From Mycobacterium sp. 1164985.4 (GTDB lineage Bacteria > Actinomycetota > Actinomycetes > Mycobacteriales > Mycobacteriaceae): a stretch of DNA of 64,000 nt. The stretch is from contig NZ_LZMD01000060.1 of NCBI RefSeq assembly GCF_001668575.1, positions 1 through 64,000 on the forward strand, read 5' to 3'. How positions within the stretch are numbered: the stretch's first letter is position 1; every line of letters starts with the position of its first letter. The notes beneath the pieces were generated by a model, which was given only the letters and a program-made list of their open reading frames with translations, searched no databases and was not told the origin of the DNA. This document shows positions 16,049 to 24,762 of this stretch, one piece after another. The translations under genes and the position numbers were made by a program.

Positions 16049-17652
16049 TCGAGCAGGCCCAGCAGGTCCTTGCGCACGACCTTGCCGGTGCTGCCGCGGG
16101 GCAGTTCGTCGAGCACGGTGATCTGCCGGGGCACCTTGTAGTTCGCGAGATTGTCGCGGACGTGCTGTTTGAGATCGTCGGGGGTGGCGCTCCCCCCGTC
16201 GTTGAGTACGACGAAGGCGACGAGGCGCTGACCGTACTGCTCGTCGTCGACGCCCAGCACCACCGCCTCCTTGACGTCGGAGTGCCGGGTCAACGTCTTC
16301 TCGACCTCGATGGGGTAGACGTTCTCCCCGCCGGAGACGATCATCTCGTCGTCGCGGCCGACAACGAACAACCGCCCGGCCTCATCGAGATACCCGACGT
16401 CCCCCGAGGCCATGAACCCGTCGTGGAAGTCTTTGGTGCTGCCGGAGGTGTAGCCATCGAACAACGTTCCGCTGCGCACGAAGATCGACCCGGTCTGCCC
16501 GGCGGGCAATTCGTTGAACTCCGGGTCGTAGATGCGGATCTCGGTGCCGTCGGCGGGCGTTCCGGCCGTTTCCGGTGCCGCCCGCAGATCGGTCGGGGTG
16601 GCGGTGGCGATCATGCCCGCTTCGGTCGCGTTGTAGTTGTTGTAGATCACGTCGCCGAACCGGTCCATGAACTTGATCACCACGTCGGGACGCATCCGCG
16701 AACCCGACGCCGTCGCGAAGCGCAGCGACTTGCCGCTGTAGCGGTTCAACACGTCGTCGGGAAGGTCCATGATCCGGTCGAACATCACCGGCACGACGAC
16801 AAGGCCCGTCGCCTTGTAGCGATCGACCAACTCCAGCGTCGCTTCGGGGTCGAACTTTCGTCGCGTCACGATGGTGCAGGCCAACAGCGCAGAGAACAGA
16901 AGCTGGGAGAAGCCCCACGCGTGGAACATCGGCGCGACGATGACGGTCGCCTCCTCGACACGCCAGGGTGTCCGGTCCAGCACCGCCTTGAGATCGCCTG
17001 CGCCGCCGCTGCCTTCACCACGCTTGGCACCCTTCGGGGTTCCGGTGGTGCCCGACGTCAGCAGGATGATGTCACTCTTGCGTTCGACGGGGGCGGGCCG
17101 CTTGCCGAGATTGGTTTCGACGAGCCGATCGAGCGTCAAGCCGTCGGTGAGTTCGTCGGTCCAGGCGAGAATGCGTGTCGCGTCCGGCTTGTCGGCCATC
17201 GCCCGCTCGACGATCGCGGAGAACTCCTCGTCGTAGATGACGACGTCGGCGCCCTCCCGATCGACCACCTCGGCCAGCGCCGGCCCGGCGAACGAGGTGT
17301 TGAGGAGCAACACGTCGGCGCCGACGCGGTTCGACGCCACCAGGGACTCGATGAACCCGCGGTGGTTACGGCACATCACGGCAACGGTTTTCGGCGTACC
17401 GCCGGGCAGGTTCTGCAGCCCGGTGGCCACCGCGTCACAGCGGTCGTCGATCTGCTTCCAGGTGAGGGTGCCGCGTTCGTCGACCAGTCCGGGCCGGTCC
17501 GGACAGCGCTGCGCGGCCGCGGCGAAGCCGACCGTCGCCGTCATCCCCACGCGGCGCATCGCCGCGCCCATGCGCAGATACTTGTCGGGGCGCAACGGCG
17601 CGATCAGGCCGGCCCGCCACAACGTCTGCACCAGTCCGACAACGTCAGCCAT
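16045..17652 (-). CDS. Fatty-acid--CoA ligase (FadD)
   Basis: A 535-residue AMP-forming acyl-CoA synthetase. P-loop ILLTSGTTGTPKGAKRGEG, adenylate motif YNNYNATEAG, and the hinge/C-terminal ASGDVGYLDEAGRLFVVGRD ... SGGENVYPIEVEK and GSTGKVVRKDLL are all present. It activates a fatty or pathway acid to its CoA thioester. ATG 17652 is 3 bases after the acyltransferase gene, indicating an operon. The two together suggest phospholipid or storage-lipid acylation rather than ring catabolism. Confidence 0.92.
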   Translation of the reverse strand: MADVVGLVQTLWRAGLIAPLRPDKYLRMGAAMRRVGMTATVGFAAAAQRCPDRPGLVDERGTLTWKQIDDRCDAVATGLQNLPGGTPKTVAVMCRNHRGFIESLVASNRVGADVLLLNTSFAGPALAEVVDREGADVVIYDEEFSAIVERAMADKPDATRILAWTDELTDGLTLDRLVETNLGKRPAPVERKSDIILLTSGTTGTPKGAKRGEGSGGAGDLKAVLDRTPWRVEEATVIVAPMFHAWGFSQLLFSALLACTIVTRRKFDPEATLELVDRYKATGLVVVPVMFDRIMDLPDDVLNRYSGKSLRFATASGSRMRPDVVIKFMDRFGDVIYNNYNATEAGMIATATPTDLRAAPETAGTPADGTEIRIYDPEFNELPAGQTGSIFVRSGTLFDGYTSGSTKDFHDGFMASGDVGYLDEAGRLFVVGRDDEMIVSGGENVYPIEVEKTLTRHSDVKEAVVLGVDDEQYGQRLVAFVVLNDGGSATPDDLKQHVRDNLANYKVPRQITVLDELPRGSTGKVVRKDLLGLLD

Positions 17653-17655
17653 GAC

Positions 17656-18462
17656 TCAGCCCAGAACCGGGAACCGGCGTTCGGCGGCCAACTCGTCGAG
17701 CGCGGACTGCATCACCGAGCGCACGTGCGCGTCGACCTCCTTCACGTCCGGGTCCTTCCCGAACTGCTCGACCACATTAATCGGCGGCAGCACCCGCGTG
17801 GTGATCTTGGCGGGCAGCGGGAGGTTCGGCGGGAAGAACACCGACACCCCGAACGGGAACCCGACACTGATCGGCAGGATCTCGGCGCGCAACCGTTTGA
17901 GCCCGATGCGTCGGGCGATCGAGTCGCCGCGCGCGAGGAACAGTTGCGTCTCCTGGGCGCCGATCGAGACCATCGGCACGATCGGAACACCAGCGTCGAT
18001 CGCGGTGCGGACATAGCCCGTGCGGCCGGCGAAGTCGATCACGTTCTCGGTGAATGTCGGGCGGTAGGAGTCGTAGTCGCCGCCGGGGAAGACCAGGACG
18101 ACCGCGCCCTCGCGCAACGCCTTGGCCGCGTTCTCGCGGTTGGCGCCGATCACCCCGGCGCGACGCAGCAGCGTGCCGACGGGCCCGACGAAGATGGCGT
18201 CGTGTCCGAGCGTGTACACGGGACGGTCGAAGCCGAACTTGGCGTAGAAGGCCGGCGCGAAGACGAGAACGTCGGGGGTGAGCATGCCGCCCGAGTGGTT
18301 GGACACCAGCAGCGCTCCACCTGCGGCGGGCATGGTGTCCAGGTCGCGCACCTCGGCGCGGAAGTACCGCTTGATGAGTGGGCCGACGGTATTGACGATG
18401 CCGCGCGTGAACGCGGGGTCCCACTTCGCGACTTCGGGCTTCTCGCCCCCATTGCTACTCAT
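17656..18462 (-). CDS. Lysophospholipid/DGAT2-like acyltransferase
   Basis: A 268-residue PlsC-superfamily acyltransferase. The active-site block reads SNHSGGMLTPD (N-H with a longer spacing to Asp than in classic HxxxxD enzymes), and the glycerol-phosphate-binding region reads VLVFPGGDYDSYRP. Both variants are typical of the DGAT2-like/phytol-esterase-related mycobacterial branch. It transfers acyl groups to a lipid alcohol at the membrane. Located directly upstream of FadD with a 3-base gap. Confidence 0.85.
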   Translation of the reverse strand: MSSNGGEKPEVAKWDPAFTRGIVNTVGPLIKRYFRAEVRDLDTMPAAGGALLVSNHSGGMLTPDVLVFAPAFYAKFGFDRPVYTLGHDAIFVGPVGTLLRRAGVIGANRENAAKALREGAVVLVFPGGDYDSYRPTFTENVIDFAGRTGYVRTAIDAGVPIVPMVSIGAQETQLFLARGDSIARRIGLKRLRAEILPISVGFPFGVSVFFPPNLPLPAKITTRVLPPINVVEQFGKDPDVKEVDAHVRSVMQSALDELAAERRFPVLG

Positions 18463-18523
18463 GCCGCACCAGTCATACCCGCGCCTGCCCTCCCCGCCAC
18501 GTGAATATGCTAATTTCGGAAAA

Positions 18524-18540
18524 AGAGAATGTCATATTCG
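18524..18540. promoter_or_regulatory. Degenerate operator AGAGAATGTCATATTCG
   Basis: The left arm matches 6 of 7 positions of the window-wide palindrome; the right arm matches 4 of 7. It lies in the divergent region between the acyltransferase (start 18462) and epimerase (start 18556) genes. It could be a weak site for the same regulator. Confidence 0.35.
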
Positions 18541-18555
18541 CAGGTGGGAGGCGTA

Positions 18556-19641
18556 ATGGCGGGGACGGTATTAGTGACCGGCGGCTTCGGCCTGGTGGGT
18601 TCGGCGACCGTGCGCCGGCTGACCGAACTCGAACGCCCCGTCGTGGTGGCCGACTTGGACACCCCCGACAACAGGAAAGCACAGGCGAAGCTCCCGCGGG
18701 GCGTCACCGTTCGGTGGACCGACCTGACCGACGAGGCGGCCGTGCAGCGCCTGGTCTCGGAGGTCGCGCCTGACGCGATCATTCATCTCGCTGCCGTCAT
18801 CCCGCCGCCCATCTACAAGAACCCGAAGCTCGCCCACCGCGTGAACGTCGACGCCACCGCCACCCTGGTGCGCATCGCCGAGCAGCAGCCGAACCCGCCG
18901 CGCTTCATCCAGGCCTCGAGCAACGCTGTCTACGGTGCCCGCAATCCGCACACGGCCACCGCGCCCGTGCGCGCCGACGATCCGATGCGGCCATGCGATC
19001 TGTACAGCGGCACCAAGGCCGAGGCCGAAGCGATCGTGCGGGCGTCGAAACTGCCATGGGTCGTGCTGCGGCTGGGTGGGGTGTTGAGCACCGACCCCAA
19101 CGCGATGCCGCTGAGCGCCGACGCGCTGTACTTCGAGAGCCTGCTGCCGACGGACGGCCGCCTGCACAGCGTCGACGTCCGCGACGTCGCCTGGGCGTTC
19201 GCCGCCGCCACCACGGCCGATGTCGTCGGGGAGATCCTGCTGATCGCCGGCGACGATTCGCATCGAATCCGTCAGGGTGAGGTCGGCGTGGCGCTGGCCG
19301 CTGCCCGCGGCCTTCCCGGGGTGCTGCCGCCCGGCCGGCCCGGTGACCCGAACCGCGACGACGCCTGGTTCGTCACCGACTGGATGGACACGGCTCGGGC
19401 GCAGGAGGCCTTGCAGTTCCAGCACTACTCGTGGCCCGACATGCAAGCCGAGGCCGCCAAGAACGCCGGCTGGACGCGCTACCTGATGCGCTTGCTGACG
19501 CCGATCGCGCCGCTGCTGCGCGCGATCCTCGAACGCCGCGGCGCCTACCGCAACACCCCCGGTCAGTACGCGGATCCGTGGACCGCGATCCGCGCCCGCC
19601 TCGGCGAGCCCGCGTGGGATCAACCCCGCGAGCTGTCGTGA
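18556..19641 (+). CDS. NAD-dependent epimerase/dehydratase (extended SDR)
   Basis: A 361-residue extended SDR. N-terminal TGGFGLVG nucleotide-binding motif, IHLAAVIPPP, QASSNAVYG and YSGTK with the catalytic Tyr and Lys. Start ATG 18556 was chosen over an in-frame ATG at 18529 because GGGAGG lies 6 bases upstream. It may oxidise or reduce a hydroxyl on a sterol-like or sugar substrate (3-beta-hydroxysteroid dehydrogenases belong to this family). A second SDR follows after 18 bases. Confidence 0.85.
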   Translation: MAGTVLVTGGFGLVGSATVRRLTELERPVVVADLDTPDNRKAQAKLPRGVTVRWTDLTDEAAVQRLVSEVAPDAIIHLAAVIPPPIYKNPKLAHRVNVDATATLVRIAEQQPNPPRFIQASSNAVYGARNPHTATAPVRADDPMRPCDLYSGTKAEAEAIVRASKLPWVVLRLGGVLSTDPNAMPLSADALYFESLLPTDGRLHSVDVRDVAWAFAAATTADVVGEILLIAGDDSHRIRQGEVGVALAAARGLPGVLPPGRPGDPNRDDAWFVTDWMDTARAQEALQFQHYSWPDMQAEAAKNAGWTRYLMRLLTPIAPLLRAILERRGAYRNTPGQYADPWTAIRARLGEPAWDQPRELS

Positions 19642-19659
19642 CCGCCTAGTCTTCGGCGG

Positions 19660-20502
19660 GTGGAGACGTTCAATGGACGCGCGGCGGTCATCACCGGCGG
19701 CGCGAGCGGTATCGGTTTCGCGGCCGCACAGGAGTTCGCCCGGCGCGGGGCGCGCGTCATGCTCAGCGACATCGACTCGGCAGCGCTCGACCGTGCGGTG
19801 GCCGAACTGCGCGCCGGCGGCGTCGACGCCCATGGCGTCGTCTGCGATGTGCGCAAGCTCGACGACGTCAGCCGGTTGGCCGACGAGGCTTTCGGCGTGT
19901 TCGGTGACGTGCACCTGGTGTTCAACAACGCCGGTATCGCGTACGCCGGACCGATCGCGCAGACCAGCCACGACGACTGGCGATTCGTCATCGACGTCGA
20001 CCTGTGGGGCCCGATCCACGGCGTCGAGGCGTTCCTGCCGCGGCTGATCGCGCAGGAGGCCGACAGCCACATCGCGTTCACGTCGTCGTTCGCCGGGCTG
20101 ATCCCCAATGTCGGGCTGGGTCCCTACTGCGTCGCCAAGTACGGCGTTGTCGCCTTGGCGGAGACGTTGTCGCGCGAGGTGCGCGGCAACGGCATCGGTG
20201 TGACGGTGCTGTGCCCGATGATCGTCGACACCAACCTGCTGGCCAATACAGAGCGCGTGCGCAGCGACGACTACGGCCCAGCCACGGCGTCGGCGGCGGA
20301 CTCGGTGCAGCAGCTGGCGTCGGATCCGAGCGACGAATCCGTGCTCGACGTCGACGAGGTCGCCCGCCTGACCGCCGACGCGATCGAGGCCAACCGGCTC
20401 TACGTGTTGCCGCACAGCGCGGCTCGCGGTTCGATCCGTCGCCGCTTCGAGCGCATCGACCGCACCTTCGACGAGCAGGCTGCCGCCGGCTGGACGCACT
20501 GA
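19660..20502 (+). CDS. SDR-family oxidoreductase
   Basis: A 280-residue classical SDR. TGGASGIGFAAA, NNAGIAYAGP, FTSSFAG and YCVAKYG contain the cofactor motif and the Ser-Tyr-Lys triad. GTG start at 19660. The C-terminal extension (HSAARGSIRRRFERIDRTFD) is longer than average. It is probably cotranscribed with the epimerase upstream and ends at a strong inverted repeat. The substrate is unknown. Confidence 0.87.
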   Translation: METFNGRAAVITGGASGIGFAAAQEFARRGARVMLSDIDSAALDRAVAELRAGGVDAHGVVCDVRKLDDVSRLADEAFGVFGDVHLVFNNAGIAYAGPIAQTSHDDWRFVIDVDLWGPIHGVEAFLPRLIAQEADSHIAFTSSFAGLIPNVGLGPYCVAKYGVVALAETLSREVRGNGIGVTVLCPMIVDTNLLANTERVRSDDYGPATASAADSVQQLASDPSDESVLDVDEVARLTADAIEANRLYVLPHSAARGSIRRRFERIDRTFDEQAAAGWTH

Positions 20503-20512
20503 CCCCGGAGGG

Positions 20513-20570
20513 GGGGCGATTTCGGTGCACTATCAGTCGCTGAGCGAACAGCAGTGCACGAAATCACCCC
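20513..20570. terminator. Inverted repeat between convergent SDR genes
   Basis: Arms 20513-20531 (GGGGCGATTTCGGTGCACT) and 20553-20570 (AGTGCACGAAATCACCCC) pair with one mismatch and one bulge around a 21-base loop. The structure starts 10 bases after the plus-strand SDR stop and its right arm includes the stop codon of the minus-strand SDR. It is a likely bidirectional terminator, without a U-tract as usual for mycobacteria. CCCCGGAGGG is directly repeated at both outer edges. Confidence 0.7.
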
Positions 20571-21391
20571 GGAGGGCCCAGCGTCGGCCTGCCCGTCTGG
20601 GGATGGTGATACCAGCCGCCCGCGGCGTGGGTACCGCCGTCCACGTGAATCGTCTGGCCGGTGATGTAACTGGCCATATCGGATGCGAGAAAGACCGCGG
20701 CGCCTGCGATCTCGTCGACATGCCCGGGCCTGCCCATCGGTATGCCGGGCGCGGCGTCGGCTCGCAGCGCGCCGCCGGAGATCTGCATCAACCCCTCGGT
20801 CAGCGTGAGGTCCGGGGCGAGCGCGTTGACCCGTATGCCGTGCGGTGAGAGCTCGAACGCCGCGGTCTGCGTGTAGTTGATGACGCCGGCCTTGGCCGCG
20901 GAGTATGCGGCGTATCCCGGTGCGGCGCGCGCACCCTCGATCGAGGTCACGTTGATGACGCTGCCGGGCCTGCCCGCCTCGACGAGCCGACGGGCCACCC
21001 GCTGGGTGCACAGCAGCACATGCCGAAGGTTGGCCTTGTACAGCGCATCCCATCCGTTCTCAGTCGTCTCGAGCATCGGCGAGTAGAACACTCCACCGGC
21101 GTTGTTGACCAGGATCGAGACCTCGCCGAGTGCGCCGACGGTGGTGGCCAGCGCGGCGTCGACCTGCGCACTGTCGCGTACATCGGTGACGACGCCCAGC
21201 GCGCTTCCGCCGGCCGAGCTGTTGAGGCTTTCGGCGGTCGCGGCGCAGGTCGCTGGATCACGTTCCCAGATCGCGACGGACGCCCCGAAGGCCGCGAGCC
21301 CTTCGGCGATTCCCCTGCCGATGCCCGCGCCACCACCCGTGACGACCGCCACGCGCCCGGTCAGCAGGATGTTCGACGGATCGATGGCCAC
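20564..21391 (-). CDS. SDR-family oxidoreductase
   Basis: A 275-residue SDR. TGGGAGIGRGIAEG, NNAGGVFYSP, NVTSIEG, YSAAKAG and the C-terminal YITGQTIHVDGGT are classical. GTG start at 21391, 8 bases after the stop of the double CoA-transferase. It is the last gene of the 19-gene minus-strand run. A 3-hydroxyacyl-CoA or ring-alcohol dehydrogenase role is likely, not proven. Confidence 0.87.
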   Translation of the reverse strand: MAIDPSNILLTGRVAVVTGGGAGIGRGIAEGLAAFGASVAIWERDPATCAATAESLNSSAGGSALGVVTDVRDSAQVDAALATTVGALGEVSILVNNAGGVFYSPMLETTENGWDALYKANLRHVLLCTQRVARRLVEAGRPGSVINVTSIEGARAAPGYAAYSAAKAGVINYTQTAAFELSPHGIRVNALAPDLTLTEGLMQISGGALRADAAPGIPMGRPGHVDEIAGAAVFLASDMASYITGQTIHVDGGTHAAGGWYHHPQTGRPTLGPPG

Positions 21392-21399
21392 GGCTCGAG

Positions 21400-23811
21400 T
21401 CAACCAGTTTTGGTGGTGCGAATGGTGAGACCCGCGGGAGCCGACCCGATGACCCCCTGATCCTCCAGCTCGGCGATCTCGTGGTCGCCGAGGCCGAGCC
21501 CGCTCAGCACCTCGCGGTTGTGTTGTCCCAGCAGCGGTGCGGGGCTGTGATGGAACTTGCGCATCGACGCGATGCGCATGGGCAGCGTGCTGTGGCGCGC
21601 CGGAGGGTTGACCGGGTGGTCGACTGTCTCGTAGAAGCCGCGGTGCACCAGCTGCGGAAGGTCGCCGACGCGGTGCGGTTGCATCACCCTGGCCACCGGT
21701 ACGCCTGCCGCCCATAGGGTTTCGACGATCTCGTCGCCGGTCCGCTCGGCGCACCAGTCGCTCAGCTGCTCGTCGATGGCGTCGTGGTGGCGGCGCCGCC
21801 CGTCGACCGTGGCCATCTCGTCGGTGGCCCATGCCGGTCGCCCGAGGGCGTCGAGCAGGCCCGCCCACTGCTCGTCGCTGGCCACCGCGATGGCGACCCA
21901 GTCGTCGGAGCGGCCGAATTCGTCGAGCTCACCGGTGCGGTACAGGTTCTGCGGCGCCGCGGTCGGTCCGCGATTCCCCTGCCGCTGCAGCAGGTTTCCG
22001 TACGCCGAGCACTCGATGACCTGTTCGGCGGCGACGTTGAGCGCGGCGTCGACCATCGCGGCCTCGATCCGAACCCCCTCCCCCGTCCGCCTGCGATGGG
22101 CGAGCGCGAGCAGCAACGCGTTGAGGCCGTGCACGCCGGCGTTGGGGTCACCGACCGAATACGGCTCGACCGGATTCTGATCGGGATGCCCGGTGAGCCA
22201 GGTGATTCCGGAGCAGTCCTCGATCACGTAGGCGAACGCCGGCTTGTCGCGCCACGGGCCGTCGAGCCCGAAGCCCGGCATGCGCATCACGATCGCATCG
22301 GGACGCAACCGGTGCACCGCGTCGAAGTCGAGGCCGATCTGGTCGAGGACCCGCGGGGTGTAGTTCTCGACGATGACATCGCAGGTCGTGATCAGCCGGC
22401 GCAACAGTTCGACGCCACGCTCGGAGCGGATGTCGAGCGTGACGCTCTTCTTGTTGGTGTTCAGGCCGGAGAAGATCGGCGAGCGTTCCCACCACTGCTC
22501 CTCGGTGATCGGCACCCCGGCGATGAGCCGGGTCCCGTCGGGCCGCGCTGCCGACTCGACGTGGATCACTTCGGCGCCGAGCAGCGCCAGCATGTGGGTG
22601 CACGACGGCCCCGCCCAGAAGCTCGTCATGTCGAGCACGCGAAGACCCTCCAACGGTGTTCGCGAAACCCCGCCCAGGGTCGTGATCTCGGCAGAATCGC
22701 GACCCAGGGGTACCGTTCGCGAACGATACTGCTCGGTGTGCTCACCGAGCCGAGGGGCGGGCTGCGGGTCGCGTAGCAGCGACGGCGTGGTGCGGTACGG
22801 GGCGCCGGGCTGGGTGAATCCGTCGCGGGGGTTGGTGACGAAAGTGCCGCGTTCCACGAACTGATCGAAACCCGTTACGGTGGCCCCGTTTCCGACCGGG
22901 GCGTTCGGAATCCGGAAGGCGCTGGACAGCTCGAGGATGTCCTCGACGCGGTTCTCGCGCACCCACTCGTAGATCTGCTCGGCGTGGATGTTGGCCTGTT
23001 CGGTGATCGACAGGTCGCCGCCCTCGTCGATCCACTCGTCGTGGCCGACCATGGCGCACAGGTCGAACCACTGCTGCGCGGTGCCGCACCCCAACGCCAC
23101 TAACCCGTCGGCGGCCGACGCGACACCGGGGACGGTCAGCCGGCGGCGATCACGGAACGGTCGCCCCAACGCATCGTTGAACGACACCGAATAGTAGGTC
23201 AGACACAGTATCTGGGCTTCGAGTATCGCGACATCCACCAGACCCGACGCGGTGGCCGTGGTGCCCGCGGCCGCATAGGCACCGGCGAGCCACTCACCGA
23301 TCTGACCCCCGACGAACACCGGCGCGCGATCCGGGGCACCCCGGCCCAACCCGATCACGCCGCCCGACCACGCCTGCAGGGTGAACTCCGTGGCGGGTTT
23401 GTCGGCCCAGGGTCCGTCGAGCCCGAACGGGGTGATTGCGGTGACCGTCAGGTGACCGTAGGCGTCCGCGAGCGCGGCCGGGGCGAACTCGCCGAGTTCC
23501 GCCACCTGTGATCCGCGCGACCACACCACCGCGTCGGCCGACCTCAACAGCGCGCGCAGCACGTCGAGATCGTCGGCGCGCTGCGGGTCGACAACGACGC
23601 TCTGTTTCGAGCAGGCCAGAAAACTGAACAGCGCGCCGTCACCGCCGGGTTCGATGCGAGCACCGGACGCCGACCACATCCGCAGCGGATCGCCTTGCGG
23701 TGACTCGACTTTGATCACCGTGGCGCCACCGTCGGCGAGCAGCTTGGTGGCGTATCCGCCGGCGATGCCGCTCGACAGGTCAACGACGGTGTACTCGTCC
23801 AGCGCCGGCAC
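21400..23811 (-). CDS. Tandem two-domain CaiB/BaiF CoA-transferase
   Basis: An 803-residue protein made of two full CaiB/BaiF (class III CoA-transferase) domains, about residues 6-350 and 388-790. Domain 2 carries the catalytic aspartate in YSVGDPNAGVHG (D555). The equivalent segment in domain 1 reads FVGGQIGEWLAG, with Gly169 instead of Asp, so only one half is likely catalytic. Normal family members are about 400 residues and work as interlocked dimers; this fusion would supply both halves in one chain. The GTG start shares one base with the crotonase stop (TAGTG). It probably activates a pathway acid by CoA transfer. Confidence 0.9.
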   Translation of the reverse strand: MPALDEYTVVDLSSGIAGGYATKLLADGGATVIKVESPQGDPLRMWSASGARIEPGGDGALFSFLACSKQSVVVDPQRADDLDVLRALLRSADAVVWSRGSQVAELGEFAPAALADAYGHLTVTAITPFGLDGPWADKPATEFTLQAWSGGVIGLGRGAPDRAPVFVGGQIGEWLAGAYAAAGTTATASGLVDVAILEAQILCLTYYSVSFNDALGRPFRDRRRLTVPGVASAADGLVALGCGTAQQWFDLCAMVGHDEWIDEGGDLSITEQANIHAEQIYEWVRENRVEDILELSSAFRIPNAPVGNGATVTGFDQFVERGTFVTNPRDGFTQPGAPYRTTPSLLRDPQPAPRLGEHTEQYRSRTVPLGRDSAEITTLGGVSRTPLEGLRVLDMTSFWAGPSCTHMLALLGAEVIHVESAARPDGTRLIAGVPITEEQWWERSPIFSGLNTNKKSVTLDIRSERGVELLRRLITTCDVIVENYTPRVLDQIGLDFDAVHRLRPDAIVMRMPGFGLDGPWRDKPAFAYVIEDCSGITWLTGHPDQNPVEPYSVGDPNAGVHGLNALLLALAHRRRTGEGVRIEAAMVDAALNVAAEQVIECSAYGNLLQRQGNRGPTAAPQNLYRTGELDEFGRSDDWVAIAVASDEQWAGLLDALGRPAWATDEMATVDGRRRHHDAIDEQLSDWCAERTGDEIVETLWAAGVPVARVMQPHRVGDLPQLVHRGFYETVDHPVNPPARHSTLPMRIASMRKFHHSPAPLLGQHNREVLSGLGLGDHEIAELEDQGVIGSAPAGLTIRTTKTG

Positions 23812-24761
23812 TAGTCCTTCTTTCTGCGGTTCGTCTTGCTCAACCGGAACTCCGGCGGGAACTTGTCGTCGTTGTCGTTGACGGCGTCGGCGAGGCCCGC
23901 ATCGATCGCATCGCCGAGCATGAAGTCGTCGCCGTCGGATCGCGCCGCACCGCCCATCGACTCGAACATCGCCGACAGCAGGCTGCCCAGGTACTCGCCC
24001 TGGAACTGCTTGACCACCTCGAAGAACACCTTCTGCTGAAAGACGCTGTCCACCGGCCGGTTCCGCGCACACGCGTGGGCGTACTTGGCGACCTCGGCCT
24101 CGAGCTGGTCACGCGGCACCACCTTGTTGAGAAAGTTGCACTCTTTCATCTCCGAGGCGGTGAACGGCCGACCGGTGAACACCATCTCCTGGAACGGCCG
24201 CAGCCCCATGGTCATCACCCACGTCCACATCCGCGGGCCCCACCCGAAGTACCGGAACGAGGGATGGCCGAACAACGCATCATCGCTCGAGATCACCAGG
24301 TCCGCGTCGGCGCACTGGTAGAAGTGCCAGCCGTAGCAGTACCCCTTGGCCTCGACGATGCTGATCTTCTTGAGTTCCTGCAACGCCCGGTTGCCCGCCG
24401 CGACGTTGGCGTACCACTGCCCCATTGTCGCGCCGTGCCGGAACGACCCCTTCGGCGGATAGGTGACGTTCGGATCGTCGACGCGCAGCTCGGCCAGCCG
24501 CGCGGCGTCGTCACCCTCCATGAACTCGGGTAGGTCCGCACCGCTGCCGAGATTCTCCCCGACACCGCGGATCACGACCACCTTCACGTCGTCATCGACG
24601 CTGGCGCCGCGTAACAGGTCGGCGTAGCGCAACCGCGCGGCCGACGTCGGCGCGTTCAGGTACTCCGGCCGGTTGAACGTGATCGTCGCGATCTTGGTCG
24701 CCGGATCCTTCTCGTAGAGGACGATGTCCTCGGGGGCGGGCCGACTCCCGGAGTCCGACAT
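23811..24761 (-). CDS. Crotonase-superfamily protein with unusual active site
   Basis: A 316-residue protein, longer than typical crotonases (about 260). The N-terminus (IATITFNRPEYLNAPTS) and GVGENLGSGADLPEF oxyanion segment fit the family. The region that normally reads GGGCEL reads GWHFYQCADAD, and PEILLG reads PSFRYFG, so both hydratase glutamates are missing. The substituted residues are aromatic or polar, suggesting a different reaction such as ring hydrolysis or C-C cleavage. It sits 1 base after the degenerate M24 gene and overlaps the CoA-transferase by 1 base. Confidence 0.83.
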   Translation of the reverse strand: MSDSGSRPAPEDIVLYEKDPATKIATITFNRPEYLNAPTSAARLRYADLLRGASVDDDVKVVVIRGVGENLGSGADLPEFMEGDDAARLAELRVDDPNVTYPPKGSFRHGATMGQWYANVAAGNRALQELKKISIVEAKGYCYGWHFYQCADADLVISSDDALFGHPSFRYFGWGPRMWTWVMTMGLRPFQEMVFTGRPFTASEMKECNFLNKVVPRDQLEAEVAKYAHACARNRPVDSVFQQKVFFEVVKQFQGEYLGSLLSAMFESMGGAARSDGDDFMLGDAIDAGLADAVNDNDDKFPPEFRLSKTNRRKKD

Positions 24762-24762
24762 G

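Noticed and set aside
16162..18504. A 780-codon plus-strand open frame
   Set aside because: Antisense to the FadD and acyltransferase genes; low-complexity Arg/His/Gly composition and no domain.
18571..20499. A 642-codon minus-strand open frame
   Set aside because: Antisense to the epimerase and SDR genes, both with intact motifs; no domain or ribosome-binding site.
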